From NCBI GenBank assembly GCA_016125005.1, contig WGMQ01000033.1, forward strand, positions 1 through 64,000: a DNA stretch of 64,000 nucleotides, read 5' to 3'. This DNA is from a bacterium (GTDB lineage: Bacteria > Sumerlaeota > Sumerlaeia > SLMS01). Positions within the stretch are counted from its first letter, which is position 1, and each line of letters opens with the position of its first letter. Position numbers and translations under genes: made by a program. Below, piece after piece: positions 34,411 to 43,753 of this stretch. The notes below the pieces were generated by a model, which was given only the letters and a program-made list of their open reading frames with translations, did not search any database and was not told the DNA's origin.

Positions 34411-36342
34411 ATGATCAAGCAAAACGATCTCATCGGCACGGACATCATTTCCTACCTGGCGCAGCACGAGCGCAAGGAACTGCTCCGCTTCATCACCTGC
34501 GGTAGTGTGGACGACGGCAAGAGCACGCTCATCGGGCGCCTGCTCCACGATAGCAAGCTCATCTACGAAGACCAGTTGGCTGCCGTCACGCGCGACAGCA
34601 AGAAGGTGGGCACCACGGGCGACGCCCCCGATTTGGCGCTTCTCGTCGACGGCCTTCAGGCCGAGCGCGAGCAGGGCATCACCATCGACGTGGCCTATCG
34701 CTTCTTCTCGACCGACAAGCGCAAGTTCATCATCGCGGACACGCCGGGTCACGAGCAGTACACGCGCAACATGGCCACCGGCGCGTCGACGGCGGACCTG
34801 GCGATCATCCTGATCGATGCGCGCCACGGCATCCTGACCCAGACGCGTCGCCACAGCTTCATCGCGTCGCTACTTGGCATTCGTCACATCGTCGTCGCCA
34901 TCAACAAGATGGACCTGATGGGCTTCTCCGAGGAGGTCTTCACGCGCATTCGCCAGGAGTACGAGGCCTTCGCGTCGCAGCTTGGATTCGAGGACGTCGT
35001 CTTCATTCCGATCTCTGCGCTCAAGGGTGACAACGTGGTCGACCGGAGTTCGTCGACCGACTGGTACGACGGCCCGACGCTCCTCGGTCATCTCGAGACG
35101 GTGCACATCGGATCTGATCGTAACTTCGAGGACTTCCGCTTCCCCGTCCAGTTTGTCAACCGCCCGAACCTGAATTTCCGCGGCTACTGCGGCTGCGTGG
35201 CATCGGGCATCGTCCGCAAGGGTGACGAAGTCGTCGCCCATCCGAGCGGCGTGCGGACGCGCGTGAAGTCGATCGTGACCATGAGCGGCGAGCAGGAGGA
35301 GGCGTTCCCGCCGCAGGCCGTGACGCTCACGCTCGAGTCGGAAATCGACCTGTCGCGCGGCGAGATGCTGAGCCACGTCGACAACCAGCCCACCGTAGCG
35401 CGTGACTTCGAGGCCATGATCGTCTGGATGAATGCTGATGCGCTGGTTCCCGGCCGTCCCTACCTGTTCAAGGTTGGCACGAACATGGTCTCGGGCACGG
35501 TGCACTCGATCCGCTTCGCGGTGGACGTGAACACGCTCCAGCGTGGTCCCGCACAGCGCCTTGAGTTGAATCAGGTGGCTCGCTGCCAGATCTCGCTCAA
35601 TCGCTCCATTCCCTTCGACGATTACAACCGCAACCGTCAGACCGGTGCCTTCATCGTCATTGATCGTGTCACGAACGTGACCGTCGGCGCCGGCATGATT
35701 CGCGACAACAAGCGTGGAACCGCCCAGCGCAATCTCTGGGATGAGGCAGGTTCTGCCGAGCTCGAACGCAAGTCGAGCCGCATCACCCCCGAGGAGCGCG
35801 CCCAGCGCTACCACCAGAAGCCGGTCACGATTCTCATCACGGGACTGAACGCGAGCGGCAAGAGCCTCATCGCGCTGGAACTCGAACGGCGCCTGTTCGA
35901 TTCGGGCAAGTACGCGGTCCTGCTGGAGGGCGCCGCCATGCGCCTCGGCATCAGCAAGGATCTGGGTTACACCTACGGCGAGCGTTCCGAGAACCTGCGC
36001 CGCGCCGCCGAGATCGCCCGCATCAACAACGACTCGGGCCTCATCACGATCGCGAGCTTCGTCGCTCCTGACGCGGACGTCCGCGCCCGTGTGAAGGAAC
36101 TGATCGGTGCCGAGCGCTTCATCGAAGTCCACGTCAACATGCCCGTGGAGAAGTGCCGCGAGCGTGACACGAAGGGCCTCTATAAGCGCGCCGATGCGGG
36201 AGAACTCGAGCAATTCCCCGGCGTGTCGGCGCCCTATCAGGCTCCGACGAACCCGGACCTCGTGCTGCCAACCCACGAGCTGTCCATCGCGGATTGCGTG
36301 GATCGCCTGGTCGCCTTGCTGGAACAGCGCGGCATCCTCTGA
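34411..36342 (+). CDS. cysNC: Bifunctional sulfate adenylyltransferase subunit 1 / APS kinase
   Basis: A 643-residue fusion of the GTPase subunit of ATP sulfurylase (CysN, residues 1-435) with APS kinase (CysC, about 470-643), which together make PAPS. The GTPase has [17 protein letters not shown] and NKMD motifs and an EF-Tu-like beta-barrel. The kinase has a P-loop at 478-485 (GLNASGKS) and [21 protein letters not shown] plus [11 protein letters not shown]. The conserved acidic DGD/DGE segment of the kinase reads LEGAAMR, so the usual metal-binding Asp is not where expected. PAPS serves sulfate assimilation or sulfation of glycans; the window does not decide between these. A bidirectional terminator follows. 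Confidence 0.95.
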   Translation: MIKQNDLIGTDIISYLAQHERKELLRFITCGSVDDGKSTLIGRLLHDSKLIYEDQLAAVTRDSKKVGTTGDAPDLALLVDGLQAEREQGITIDVAYRFFSTDKRKFIIADTPGHEQYTRNMATGASTADLAIILIDARHGILTQTRRHSFIASLLGIRHIVVAINKMDLMGFSEEVFTRIRQEYEAFASQLGFEDVVFIPISALKGDNVVDRSSSTDWYDGPTLLGHLETVHIGSDRNFEDFRFPVQFVNRPNLNFRGYCGCVASGIVRKGDEVVAHPSGVRTRVKSIVTMSGEQEEAFPPQAVTLTLESEIDLSRGEMLSHVDNQPTVARDFEAMIVWMNADALVPGRPYLFKVGTNMVSGTVHSIRFAVDVNTLQRGPAQRLELNQVARCQISLNRSIPFDDYNRNRQTGAFIVIDRVTNVTVGAGMIRDNKRGTAQRNLWDEAGSAELERKSSRITPEERAQRYHQKPVTILITGLNASGKSLIALELERRLFDSGKYAVLLEGAAMRLGISKDLGYTYGERSENLRRAAEIARINNDSGLITIASFVAPDADVRARVKELIGAERFIEVHVNMPVEKCRERDTKGLYKRADAGELEQFPGVSAPYQAPTNPDLVLPTHELSIADCVDRLVALLEQRGIL

Positions 36343-36360
36343 CACCGCTGCCACACTGCT

Positions 36361-36368
36361 GTATAGAC
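36361..36368 (+). repeat. Intergenic GTATAGAC octamer
   Basis: The only copy of the octamer wholly outside a gene. It lies 18 bases after the cysNC stop and four bases before the bidirectional terminator at 36372. Confidence 0.8.
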
Positions 36369-36371
36369 AAT

Positions 36372-36403
36372 ATCGCCCCGGAGGTGAAGGCCTCCGGGGC
36401 GAT
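36372..36403. terminator. Bidirectional terminator between cysNC and the metal-efflux operon
   Basis: Perfect 13-bp stem ATCGCCCCGGAGG (36372-36384) with 36391-36403 around a six-base loop. GGTTGTT follows on the plus strand and ATTGTC on the minus strand, so it can end both convergent transcripts. Confidence 0.85.
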
Positions 36404-36408
36404 GGTTG

Positions 36409-37596
36409 TTAGTGGCTATGGGCCTCGCCTGGTCCGTGGCTGTGGCCGTGGTGATCGTCGGCGGGAGCCTCGGCGATCGTATAGCCAAACGGAGCGATCA
36501 CGTCCTTGCCGTTCGACTTGATGTGGATGAAGAGACGTCGATAACCCGGGCCCGCGTGCGAGATCTCGCCCGTGATGATCGTCGCCTTGGGGTTGGCGAT
36601 GACCTTCGGCGCGATGATGCGGGTGTGCTCGGGATCCTTGCCGAAGGAGAAGGCGTGGGCCTTGGCACCGAGGACCGGTTCCAACTTGGCCGCCTTGCCC
36701 GCCGCGTCTGTCACGGCCACGGTGAAGCGACCGGCCTTGCCGACTGCCGGTGCTGGTGCCCATTTCAGGGCAAAGCTGAGCCCGTCAATCGTGGCGGACT
36801 CGGACACGGTGGTCGTCAGGACTTCCGGGGTACCGGGATTGGATAGCGTCGCCAGCACCGTCTCGCCGTGGTCGGCGCCCTTGAGCCAGGCGCTTGTATA
36901 GACGCGATAGTTGCCCGGTTTTCTTGGCGAGAATGGGAATGGCATCCAGTTGCCGAAATTGTCCATGTCATAGGAGATGTGGCGGATGTCCGTGAGGCTT
37001 TCATCGACCACGACCATGCGCACGGCTGGGTCGTTGCCCGGTTGCAGATCGGCGCCTGTCAGCAACTTATCTTCCGGCCCCATCAGTGTCAGCGCGTAGT
37101 TTCCTTCGCCGACAGCGGTGACGCTGGCGGATAGCTCGTGCTCATGGTCGTGCTCGCCGGCTGCAACGCCGGGGAGGGGAAGCGAGGCACGTTCCTTCCG
37201 GCCCGCGTCCTCGACCTCGACCCAGAAGCGGTGGCTCGACAGGAGCGGCTGGGGGACTGCGATGTGGTTGTGGACGTTCGGTCCGCCCGCGAGGTTCAGC
37301 TTCGTCTTGCCGGTCTCCGAGGCATCCTCAGAGCCGATCCACGCGCGCATGGCCTTCGGTAGTGGCTTCGTCTTCTCGACCACGTTGACCTCAAGATGAA
37401 TGTCGCTACCCGGGTCCAGTGCACCGCCGCTCGTAAAGTCGACGACGTACTCAGAGATGGTGACCTTTCCGAGGTGGACCTCAGCGGTTCCCTCGCCGTG
37501 GTCGTGGGTCGAGCCCGGGGCGGCTGTCAGGATCGAAGGGGAAAGGACGGCGAGGAGCCCGGCAAGGGCGAGGGATGGGAGCTTGCGCTTCATCAT
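36409..37596 (-). CDS. Exported His-rich protein of the metal-efflux operon
   Basis: A 395-residue secreted protein with a signal peptide (cleavage near LTAAPG). It starts its mature part with HDHGEG, has another HDHEHE cluster about residue 150, and ends with a His-rich tail (DDHHGHSHGPGEAHSH). These are likely transition-metal ligands (Cu, Zn, Ag, Ni or Co). The body looks like beta-sandwich domains without a catalytic motif. It is the last gene of the efflux operon, separated from the RND gene by a perfect hairpin. ATGATG at 37596 is preceded by AAAGGAGA. A periplasmic metal-binding or metal-delivery role is inferred from composition and context. Confidence 0.75.
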   Translation of the reverse strand: MMKRKLPSLALAGLLAVLSPSILTAAPGSTHDHGEGTAEVHLGKVTISEYVVDFTSGGALDPGSDIHLEVNVVEKTKPLPKAMRAWIGSEDASETGKTKLNLAGGPNVHNHIAVPQPLLSSHRFWVEVEDAGRKERASLPLPGVAAGEHDHEHELSASVTAVGEGNYALTLMGPEDKLLTGADLQPGNDPAVRMVVVDESLTDIRHISYDMDNFGNWMPFPFSPRKPGNYRVYTSAWLKGADHGETVLATLSNPGTPEVLTTTVSESATIDGLSFALKWAPAPAVGKAGRFTVAVTDAAGKAAKLEPVLGAKAHAFSFGKDPEHTRIIAPKVIANPKATIITGEISHAGPGYRRLFIHIKSNGKDVIAPFGYTIAEAPADDHHGHSHGPGEAHSH

Positions 37597-37639
37597 GGGC
37601 GAAATCTTCTCCTTTGAATGACGTGGTCTGGGGTGGCTC

Positions 37640-37668
37640 CCGGACCGCCGTTTGGTGCGGCGGTCCGG
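37640..37668 (-). terminator. Intercistronic hairpin between RND pump and His-rich gene
   Basis: Perfect 11-bp stem CCGGACCGCCG (37640-37650) with 37658-37668, seven-base loop. It starts about 20 bases after the RND stop on the minus strand. There is no U-tract, so it may attenuate transcription or protect the upstream message rather than fully stop it. Confidence 0.5.
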
Positions 37669-37684
37669 TGCGGCGAAGGTTGCT

Positions 37685-37692
37685 GTCTATAC
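37685..37692 (-). repeat. GTATAGAC octamer forming the stop codon of the RND gene
   Basis: On the minus strand the last codons read GTA TAG followed by AC, so the TAG stop of the pump gene is inside the octamer. It shows that the motif is tolerated in a register that cannot occur within a coding sequence. Confidence 0.85.
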
Positions 37693-40600
37693 AGGGTGAT
37701 CTTCCCTCTCGAACACCATCGCGTAGGCGGCAGGGACCACCACGAGATTGAGGAAGGTCGACGAAATGAGCCCGCCAAGCACCACGATGGAGAGCGGTGC
37801 GAGCAGTTCGCTTCCCGGCCTTCCAGCGGCAAGTGCCAACGGGATGAGGCCAAGCGCAGCGCTGAGCGCGGTCATGAGCACGGGAACGAGTCGCTCAGAG
37901 GATCCGCGCATTACAGCCTCACGGACGCTCAAGCCCTCGTGCTCGCGAAGCCACGCGTAGTGGTTCACAAGCAGGATTCCGTTGCGGACCGCGATGCCGA
38001 ACAGCGTGACGAATCCGACCATGCTGGCGATGCTGAGCACCGGAGCCACATAGCGTCCGCCGATCCCGAACAAGGCCAGCGTGTTGCCGACGATGCTCGG
38101 CGATTCTGTCAGGTAGATCGCCACGATTCCACCGATCAGCGCGAGCGGCAGGTTGATCATCACCAGCAGCGCACCCTTGGCCGAGCGCAGCGCCACCTGG
38201 AGCAGGAGGAAGATCGCGACAAGCGCGCCCGAGCCCATCAGGTAGATGGTGCGGGAGGCCGATTGCTGCGCCTCGAACTGGCCGCCGTAGTGGACGGTAT
38301 AGCCGGACTCGCGCACGATCGGATCGACGATCCGCTGCACTTCGGTGACGAGTTGGCCGAGGTTATAGCCCTCCGCCACGTTGAGCGAAACGGTGGCCTT
38401 TCTCCGTCCGTTCTCGCGAACGATCAGGTTCGAGGCCGGTTCCACGCCGATATCCGCTACCTCACGCAGTCGGGACAAGGTCCCGGTCTGGTGCGAGCGC
38501 AGCACGAAGTCCGAAACCTGCTGGATCGTTTCGCGCTCCTCGGGCGCCAGGCGCAACGTCACGCCGTAGCGACGAATCCCTTGGTTGACCTGGGCGATTT
38601 CGGTGCCGTTGAAGGCAGCCGATACCTGCTCGGCCGCGTCGGCGGGGGTGAGTCCCATCGCGGCCAGTTCTGCCGAGCGATAGTAGACCGGCAGCGTCTC
38701 GATCATCAGTTCGCGGTTCGCATTAACATCGCGGGCGCCTGGAATGGGCTTGATTGCTGCCTCGATGTCCTTCGCGATACGCCGCAGCTTGTCCATGTCC
38801 TCGCCGTAGACGTTGATGGCGATGGCTGCGGGCGTGCCGGAGAGAATGTGGGAGAGTCGATGCTCGATCGGTTGGCCCACCATCGTCACAACGCCCGGCA
38901 CCGACCCCAGCACCGCATCGATCTCGCGGCGAATTCGGAGCGGATCCGCTCCTTCCTTCACCGTGACTTCGATCTCGCTGTTGCTGACCGGTTCGGCGTG
39001 CTCGTCGCGCTCGGCGCGTCCCGTCCGGCGGGCGACGCGACTGACCCCGTCAATGGCTGCGAGGCGTCGTTCGATGTGCGGAGCGAGGCGGTCGCTCGTC
39101 TCGAGCGACGAGCCGGGCGGTGCCATGAGGAACACCGTGAAGGTTCCCTCGTTGAAGCTCGGAAGAAAGCTGGAGCCGAACGTGCGCGCCAGCATGAGGC
39201 TCCCCACGAAGAGCAGCGCCATCACGGCGAACAGCGGCACGCGCAGGCGCAGTGCCCATCTCAGCGACGGTGTATAGACAGCCTTCAGTTTGCGGACCAG
39301 GAAGCTGTCGGTCTCGTGTCCTCCGCCAAGTCCCCTGGCAAGCAACAGCCGACAAAGCGCCGGTGTCACCGTCAAAGCGACCACGAGGGACGCCATGATC
39401 GACACGATATAGGCGATTCCGAGCGGACGGAAGAAGCGTCCCTCCAATCCCTGAAGGAACAGCAACGGGACGAACACGATGCAGATGATGATGGTGGCGA
39501 AGACCACCGAGCCGCGGATTTCGTTGCTGGCATCAAAGATGACGCGGGTCGCGGGGAGGCGCTCAGGTTCGGGCAGTGCGTTGTTTTCACGCAGCCGACG
39601 GAACACGTTTTCCACGTCGATGATCGCGTCGTCGACCAGTTCGCCAATGGCGATGGCGAGGCCACCGAGTGTCATCACGTTGATGGTCATTCCCGTGGCC
39701 CAGAGGACCAGAAATGCCACCGCCAGCGAGAGCGGCAACGCGGTCAGCGTGATGAAAGTCGTCCGGAAGTTGAGGAGGAAGAGGACGATGATGATCGCGA
39801 CGAAGATGATGGCCTCGAAGAGCACCCGGGTCACGTTGTGGACGGCGCGATTGATGAAGTCAGACTGCCGCATGACATGGCGATTCAGCACCACGCCCGC
39901 AGGTAACTGGGTCTCGATCTCGTCGAGCGCCCCATCGATCGCATCGGTCAGCGCCAGCGTGTTGGTGCCCGCCGCCTTCTGCACGGAAAGGATGACGGCC
40001 GGCTTTCCGTTCTCCGATCCGGTTCCACGCCGTGGGGCACCGGCCAGGCGCACGTCAGCGACCTGACCAAGCGTCAGCGGCCGTCCGTCCTCCATGCGAA
40101 GCAGCGTGCTTTCAATGTCGGCGACAGAGCGAATCTGGGCTCGCTGCCGGATCGGCAGCTCCTTGTTTCGCACGTTCGGCAGATACCCGGCGCTGGCGAT
40201 GCTGTGGGCTTCGCTGGCGGCGTGCATCACGTCGGAGAAGGTCATCTGGTAGAGCAGCAGGTTCTCGGGATGGAGCTGCACCTGGTACTCTGGCATCTCG
40301 CCGCCGATGGCCACCACCTGCGTGACACCGGACACCGAGAGCAGGCGATTGCGAAGCTCGAACTCCGCGATGGAGCGTAGTTCGAGCGGACTCGTGCTGC
40401 CGTCCGGCGAGGAGAGCGAGAGCAGCATCACTTCGCCCGTGATCGAATTCACAGGTCCGATCTCTGCGTGAATGCCCTCGGTCGGAAGCGCCTCGCGCGC
40501 CGCATTGAGGCGCTCGGCGACCAGTTGACGCGCACGATAGATGTCCTGTCCCCAATCGAACTCCACGTAGATAATCGAAAGGGAAAGGGCCGAGCTGCTG

Positions 40601-40848
40601 CGCACACGACGCACGCCGGGAAGGCCGTTCACGGCCGACTCGATGGGGAACGTGACGTACTGCTCCACCTCGTCGGCGGAAAGGCCGCCCGCCTCGGTAA
40701 GGATCGTCACCGTGGGGGCGTTTAGTTCTGGAAAGATGTCCAGCGGCATCCGCGGGACTTGGTACGCGGCGACGGCTAGCAGAAGCGCCGCCAGGGCCAG
40801 GACCAATCCCCATTGGCGAATGGAAAAGTCGATGAGCCACTTGAACAT
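37687..40848 (-). CDS. Heavy-metal efflux RND transporter (CusA/CzcA family)
   Basis: Proton-driven inner-membrane pump that exports metal cations through a tripartite complex. The 1053-residue protein has the RND pattern of 12 helices and two large periplasmic loops. Family segments include DIFPELNAPTVTILTEA, ITGEVMLL, and the helix-4 region GELVDDAIIDVENVFRRLREN that carries the proton-relay acids. I chose ATG at 40848 (MFKWLIDFSIRQWG); the frame is open upstream. It follows the membrane-fusion protein gene by five bases. The metal (Cu/Ag versus Co/Zn/Cd/Ni) cannot be set by eye. Two octamers lie in it, one at the stop codon. Confidence 0.93.
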   Translation of the reverse strand: MFKWLIDFSIRQWGLVLALAALLLAVAAYQVPRMPLDIFPELNAPTVTILTEAGGLSADEVEQYVTFPIESAVNGLPGVRRVRSSSALSLSIIYVEFDWGQDIYRARQLVAERLNAAREALPTEGIHAEIGPVNSITGEVMLLSLSSPDGSTSPLELRSIAEFELRNRLLSVSGVTQVVAIGGEMPEYQVQLHPENLLLYQMTFSDVMHAASEAHSIASAGYLPNVRNKELPIRQRAQIRSVADIESTLLRMEDGRPLTLGQVADVRLAGAPRRGTGSENGKPAVILSVQKAAGTNTLALTDAIDGALDEIETQLPAGVVLNRHVMRQSDFINRAVHNVTRVLFEAIIFVAIIIVLFLLNFRTTFITLTALPLSLAVAFLVLWATGMTINVMTLGGLAIAIGELVDDAIIDVENVFRRLRENNALPEPERLPATRVIFDASNEIRGSVVFATIIICIVFVPLLFLQGLEGRFFRPLGIAYIVSIMASLVVALTVTPALCRLLLARGLGGGHETDSFLVRKLKAVYTPSLRWALRLRVPLFAVMALLFVGSLMLARTFGSSFLPSFNEGTFTVFLMAPPGSSLETSDRLAPHIERRLAAIDGVSRVARRTGRAERDEHAEPVSNSEIEVTVKEGADPLRIRREIDAVLGSVPGVVTMVGQPIEHRLSHILSGTPAAIAINVYGEDMDKLRRIAKDIEAAIKPIPGARDVNANRELMIETLPVYYRSAELAAMGLTPADAAEQVSAAFNGTEIAQVNQGIRRYGVTLRLAPEERETIQQVSDFVLRSHQTGTLSRLREVADIGVEPASNLIVRENGRRKATVSLNVAEGYNLGQLVTEVQRIVDPIVRESGYTVHYGGQFEAQQSASRTIYLMGSGALVAIFLLLQVALRSAKGALLVMINLPLALIGGIVAIYLTESPSIVGNTLALFGIGGRYVAPVLSIASMVGFVTLFGIAVRNGILLVNHYAWLREHEGLSVREAVMRGSSERLVPVLMTALSAALGLIPLALAAGRPGSELLAPLSIVVLGGLISSTFLNLVVVPAAYAMVFEREDHPV

Positions 40849-40853
40849 GTGCG

Positions 40854-42278
40854 TCAGTCCTCCCCTGCGTGGAAGGTGCCGTCGCTGTGGAAGTGACCGC
40901 CTTTTTGCTCGGCACCGGAGGTCGTCAGCTTCAGCTCGAAGACGCCATCCAGCACGACCTCGTCGCCGGGCCGCACGCCGCTGTTGACGATGATCCAACG
41001 CCCGTCCGTCGCGCCGAGGTCAGCCACGATGCGCCGCGCGCGGTCCGGATCGTTTCGGTCGCGAAGGAAGAAGACACGGTCGAGCCCATCGCTCACCACG
41101 GCACCAAGCGGAATCGCCATTTCCGGCTCGTCGGAGCCCTCGGTCACGATCTCGACAAAGGCCGCGACACCGGGCCGGGCCCAGTTCGGCAACTCGCCGG
41201 TGGCTGGTATCGCGATCAGGTCGATGGTGCGTTGGATCGGGTCCGCTTCTGTCCCGAAGCCCAACGTTGCATCGATGGCTTCTGTATAGCTCGTACTGGC
41301 GCCGTGGGGAGGCACAATCCGCACCGCGTTCCCAATGGGGAGGCGATCGAGATCGGCCTGCAGCGCGTAGGCGCGGAAGCGAACCTCGTTCGGGTCGCGC
41401 GTGGAGAGAAGCAATTCACCCGGCTCCACCAAGCCGCCGTCTGTCGCATTGATTGTCGCGACGACGCCGTGTTTGCGGGCGCTCACGTCGATGGTGTGGA
41501 TCGTTTGCCAGCGCGGCTTTCCGTCGACCTCCTCCAGCAGCCAGTCCTCCTCGCAACCGATCAGCGTGGCGGCCTGATGCAGCGCGATCTGGAACCGCTG
41601 GTTCCGCCCGTTCTCGTCACGGACAGCCAGTGCCTCGTACTTCAGGAGCTTCTGTCGCGTGAGCGCGTCCGCCAGGCTCCCCTCGGCGATCGAGAGCGCC
41701 GAATGGGCCTCGGCCAACTGTGCGGCCTGCCCGGCTCCGCTCTCGCGAAGCTCCTTCAAGCGCTCCGTGCGGCTCCGCCAGATCTCGACGCCGGAGCGCG
41801 CCGCATCGACAGCGCCCTGCGCCGCGGCTTCCTGATGGACGATCAGGTCAGCGGCCAACGCCGCCTGTGCCAGTCGCCCCTGGATTTCCTGCCATCCTTC
41901 GGTCTCGATGCTGTACAGTGGCGTACCCGGCACCACTTCTTCGTACTGGCCTACCAGGAAACTGATGCGTCCGTCGGAGGCGGAGCGATATTCCGTGGTG
42001 GCAAGCGGCGTGGCCTCGAACCGCCCCGGCAGCCGTTGCGCTCCCTGAACGACGCGGCGTTCGACCTTGGCGAAGGTCAGCCCCAGGTTGTCGCGTACTG
42101 CCTGCGGTATAGACACCACGCCGGGCGGAAGCGCGCCTTCTTGCTCCGCCTCCGATGCGGCCTCGTGGTTGTGCCCGTCGCTGTGCGAGTGGTCCTCCAC
42201 GCCGACCTCGGGCGCATTGCATCCCGAGAGGATCAGCGCCAGCGCCACGGCGGGGATTGTGAGTCGACTGGTCTTCAT
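40854..42278 (-). CDS. Membrane-fusion lipoprotein of metal efflux system (CusB/CzcB-like)
   Basis: Periplasmic adaptor linking the RND pump to the outer-membrane channel. The 474-residue protein has a lipobox (ILSGC, Cys at about residue 20), followed by a His-rich segment (DHSHSDGHNH) that probably binds metal. The beta-barrel, lipoyl and alpha-hairpin order of RND adaptors is visible: GRFEATPLATTEYRSASDGRIS, a helical hairpin from about 130 to 215, and the lipoyl return GVVATINATDGGLVEPGELL. The C-terminus again carries His (GGHFHSDGTFHAGED). It overlaps the TolC-like gene by four bases. Confidence 0.88.
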   Translation of the reverse strand: MKTSRLTIPAVALALILSGCNAPEVGVEDHSHSDGHNHEAASEAEQEGALPPGVVSIPQAVRDNLGLTFAKVERRVVQGAQRLPGRFEATPLATTEYRSASDGRISFLVGQYEEVVPGTPLYSIETEGWQEIQGRLAQAALAADLIVHQEAAAQGAVDAARSGVEIWRSRTERLKELRESGAGQAAQLAEAHSALSIAEGSLADALTRQKLLKYEALAVRDENGRNQRFQIALHQAATLIGCEEDWLLEEVDGKPRWQTIHTIDVSARKHGVVATINATDGGLVEPGELLLSTRDPNEVRFRAYALQADLDRLPIGNAVRIVPPHGASTSYTEAIDATLGFGTEADPIQRTIDLIAIPATGELPNWARPGVAAFVEIVTEGSDEPEMAIPLGAVVSDGLDRVFFLRDRNDPDRARRIVADLGATDGRWIIVNSGVRPGDEVVLDGVFELKLTTSGAEQKGGHFHSDGTFHAGED

Positions 42279-43645
42279 TTGCGCGAGGCCTCCGTCTCGG
42301 AAGTGGTGGGGTAGGGTTCGTCGGGCAGCGCATGGCGGAGAGCCGCGACGGCCTCCTCCAACTCGCGCCGCGCCTCTGCTTCCGCGATGCGGGCATCTTC
42401 AAGGCCTTCGAGCGCATCCAAAACAAGCAGCGGACCTGCCTCGTCCATTCCCTGCAACGACCGCGTTTCCTCTAGCCGCTTGCGCGCGAAGGGGAGCAGT
42501 TCCCCGCGAATCGTGCGGAGTCGTTCCGCCAGCACCTCGACGCGCTGGCTCAGGGCGGCGACCTGCGATGCGGAATCGACGATCTCTTCCTCCCAGCGGC
42601 TCCGCGCGACTTCACGCTCTGCCTTGCGCTCGGCAATGGCCTGGCGGTTGCCGTTCAGGATTGGAATCGGGAGTGAGAAGCCCAGGCCGAGCCTGTTCTT
42701 CCCGCCTTCGCGCTCGTAGAGTGGACCCAGCTCGACATCCGGGTATTGCTCACGGATCGCCAGACGGAGCTGCTCCTCCGCAACCGCGTACTCGGCCTCG
42801 GCTACAAGCACCGATGGATTACGCTGTACCAGCGAGTCCATCGACCATGCGGTCGCTTCGGTCGCAGGCGCCGATTCGGAGGGCTCGAACGTCACGCGCG
42901 AGGAGACGCCGGTCAGGCGCAGCATTTCCCGCTCGGCGTTCATCAGGGATGCTTCGCGCTCCTTGCGGACAAGCTCGTGCTGGATGGCGGCCATGCGATA
43001 GGCAGCCGCCTCTGATGGGGCGATTTCGCCGGCTGCCGCCAGGCGTTCGGCCTGGGCGGCAAGCGCCACCGCCTCGTCTCGGTATTCCTGCGCCGCCACT
43101 GCGGAATCCCGCGCGGCGATGAGTCCTGCCCAGGCGACCCGCACATCGCGCACGAGCGCCTGCTCCGCTGCCCACACGCGCACCAGTGCCGCGCGCTGTG
43201 CCGCCTTGGCCCCGCTCTTCTCCACGGCAAAGCGACCCGAGATGGGGATCGTGAAGGTGAGCGACGCGCCGTATAGACGGCCGCTGTCACCCGGCTCCGG
43301 GTCGATCACGCGGAGCGCGTCCGCGCCGATGCGCGGGTCCAGCCAACGCCCTGCCTCGCTGGCGGTGGCGGTGGCGACCCCCGCCTCCAATCGCGCCGAC
43401 TGGAGCGCGGGGTTCAGCAGCAGTGCCAGCTTCTCCGCCTCCGCGCATTCGACAATGCGGCGAGGCTCTGCTGCTGTACTTCCTTCTGCTGCGAGTTGCT
43501 GTTTCTGCTGACGCTCAGCGAACTCCGTCAGGCTGAGCGGCTTCTTCTCGTACGACACACACCCCAGCAACCCCAGTGGCGGGCCTGCCAGCATCCCAAT
43601 GACGACGAGCACCCAGTGGGGCCGTCGCCTCGTGACATGAATCAC
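42275..43645 (-). CDS. Outer-membrane efflux protein (TolC/CusC family)
   Basis: Channel component of the tripartite metal pump, 456 residues with a lipobox (GLLGC, Cys at about residue 29). The two halves contain the long helical hairpins of the outer-membrane efflux family, for example NPALQSARLEAGVATA, the motif DPRIGADALRV, then NPSVLVAEAEYAVAEEQLRLA and LGLGFSLPIPILNGNR. Length and order agree with family members from CzcC or CusC systems. The gene overlaps the adaptor gene by four bases and follows the small His-rich gene by 108 bases. Confidence 0.85.
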   Translation of the reverse strand: MIHVTRRRPHWVLVVIGMLAGPPLGLLGCVSYEKKPLSLTEFAERQQKQQLAAEGSTAAEPRRIVECAEAEKLALLLNPALQSARLEAGVATATASEAGRWLDPRIGADALRVIDPEPGDSGRLYGASLTFTIPISGRFAVEKSGAKAAQRAALVRVWAAEQALVRDVRVAWAGLIAARDSAVAAQEYRDEAVALAAQAERLAAAGEIAPSEAAAYRMAAIQHELVRKEREASLMNAEREMLRLTGVSSRVTFEPSESAPATEATAWSMDSLVQRNPSVLVAEAEYAVAEEQLRLAIREQYPDVELGPLYEREGGKNRLGLGFSLPIPILNGNRQAIAERKAEREVARSRWEEEIVDSASQVAALSQRVEVLAERLRTIRGELLPFARKRLEETRSLQGMDEAGPLLVLDALEGLEDARIAEAEARRELEEAVAALRHALPDEPYPTTSETEASRK

Positions 43646-43753
43646 GGTGGCTATCTCCTGAATTGCGTCGAAAGGTTACCGGCACCGCGCGGGTGCCAGC
43701 CATGCTTCGATGGGCGCGCACCAACGGGCGTCCATCGATCGACAGCGACAGGG

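Noticed and set aside
37618-39906. A 762-codon frame antisense to the RND pump gene
   Set aside because: Low-complexity, Arg/His/Asp-rich shadow of the pump gene.
40869-42314. A 481-codon frame antisense to the membrane-fusion gene
   Set aside because: Shadow frame; the minus strand shows a complete lipoprotein with adaptor features.
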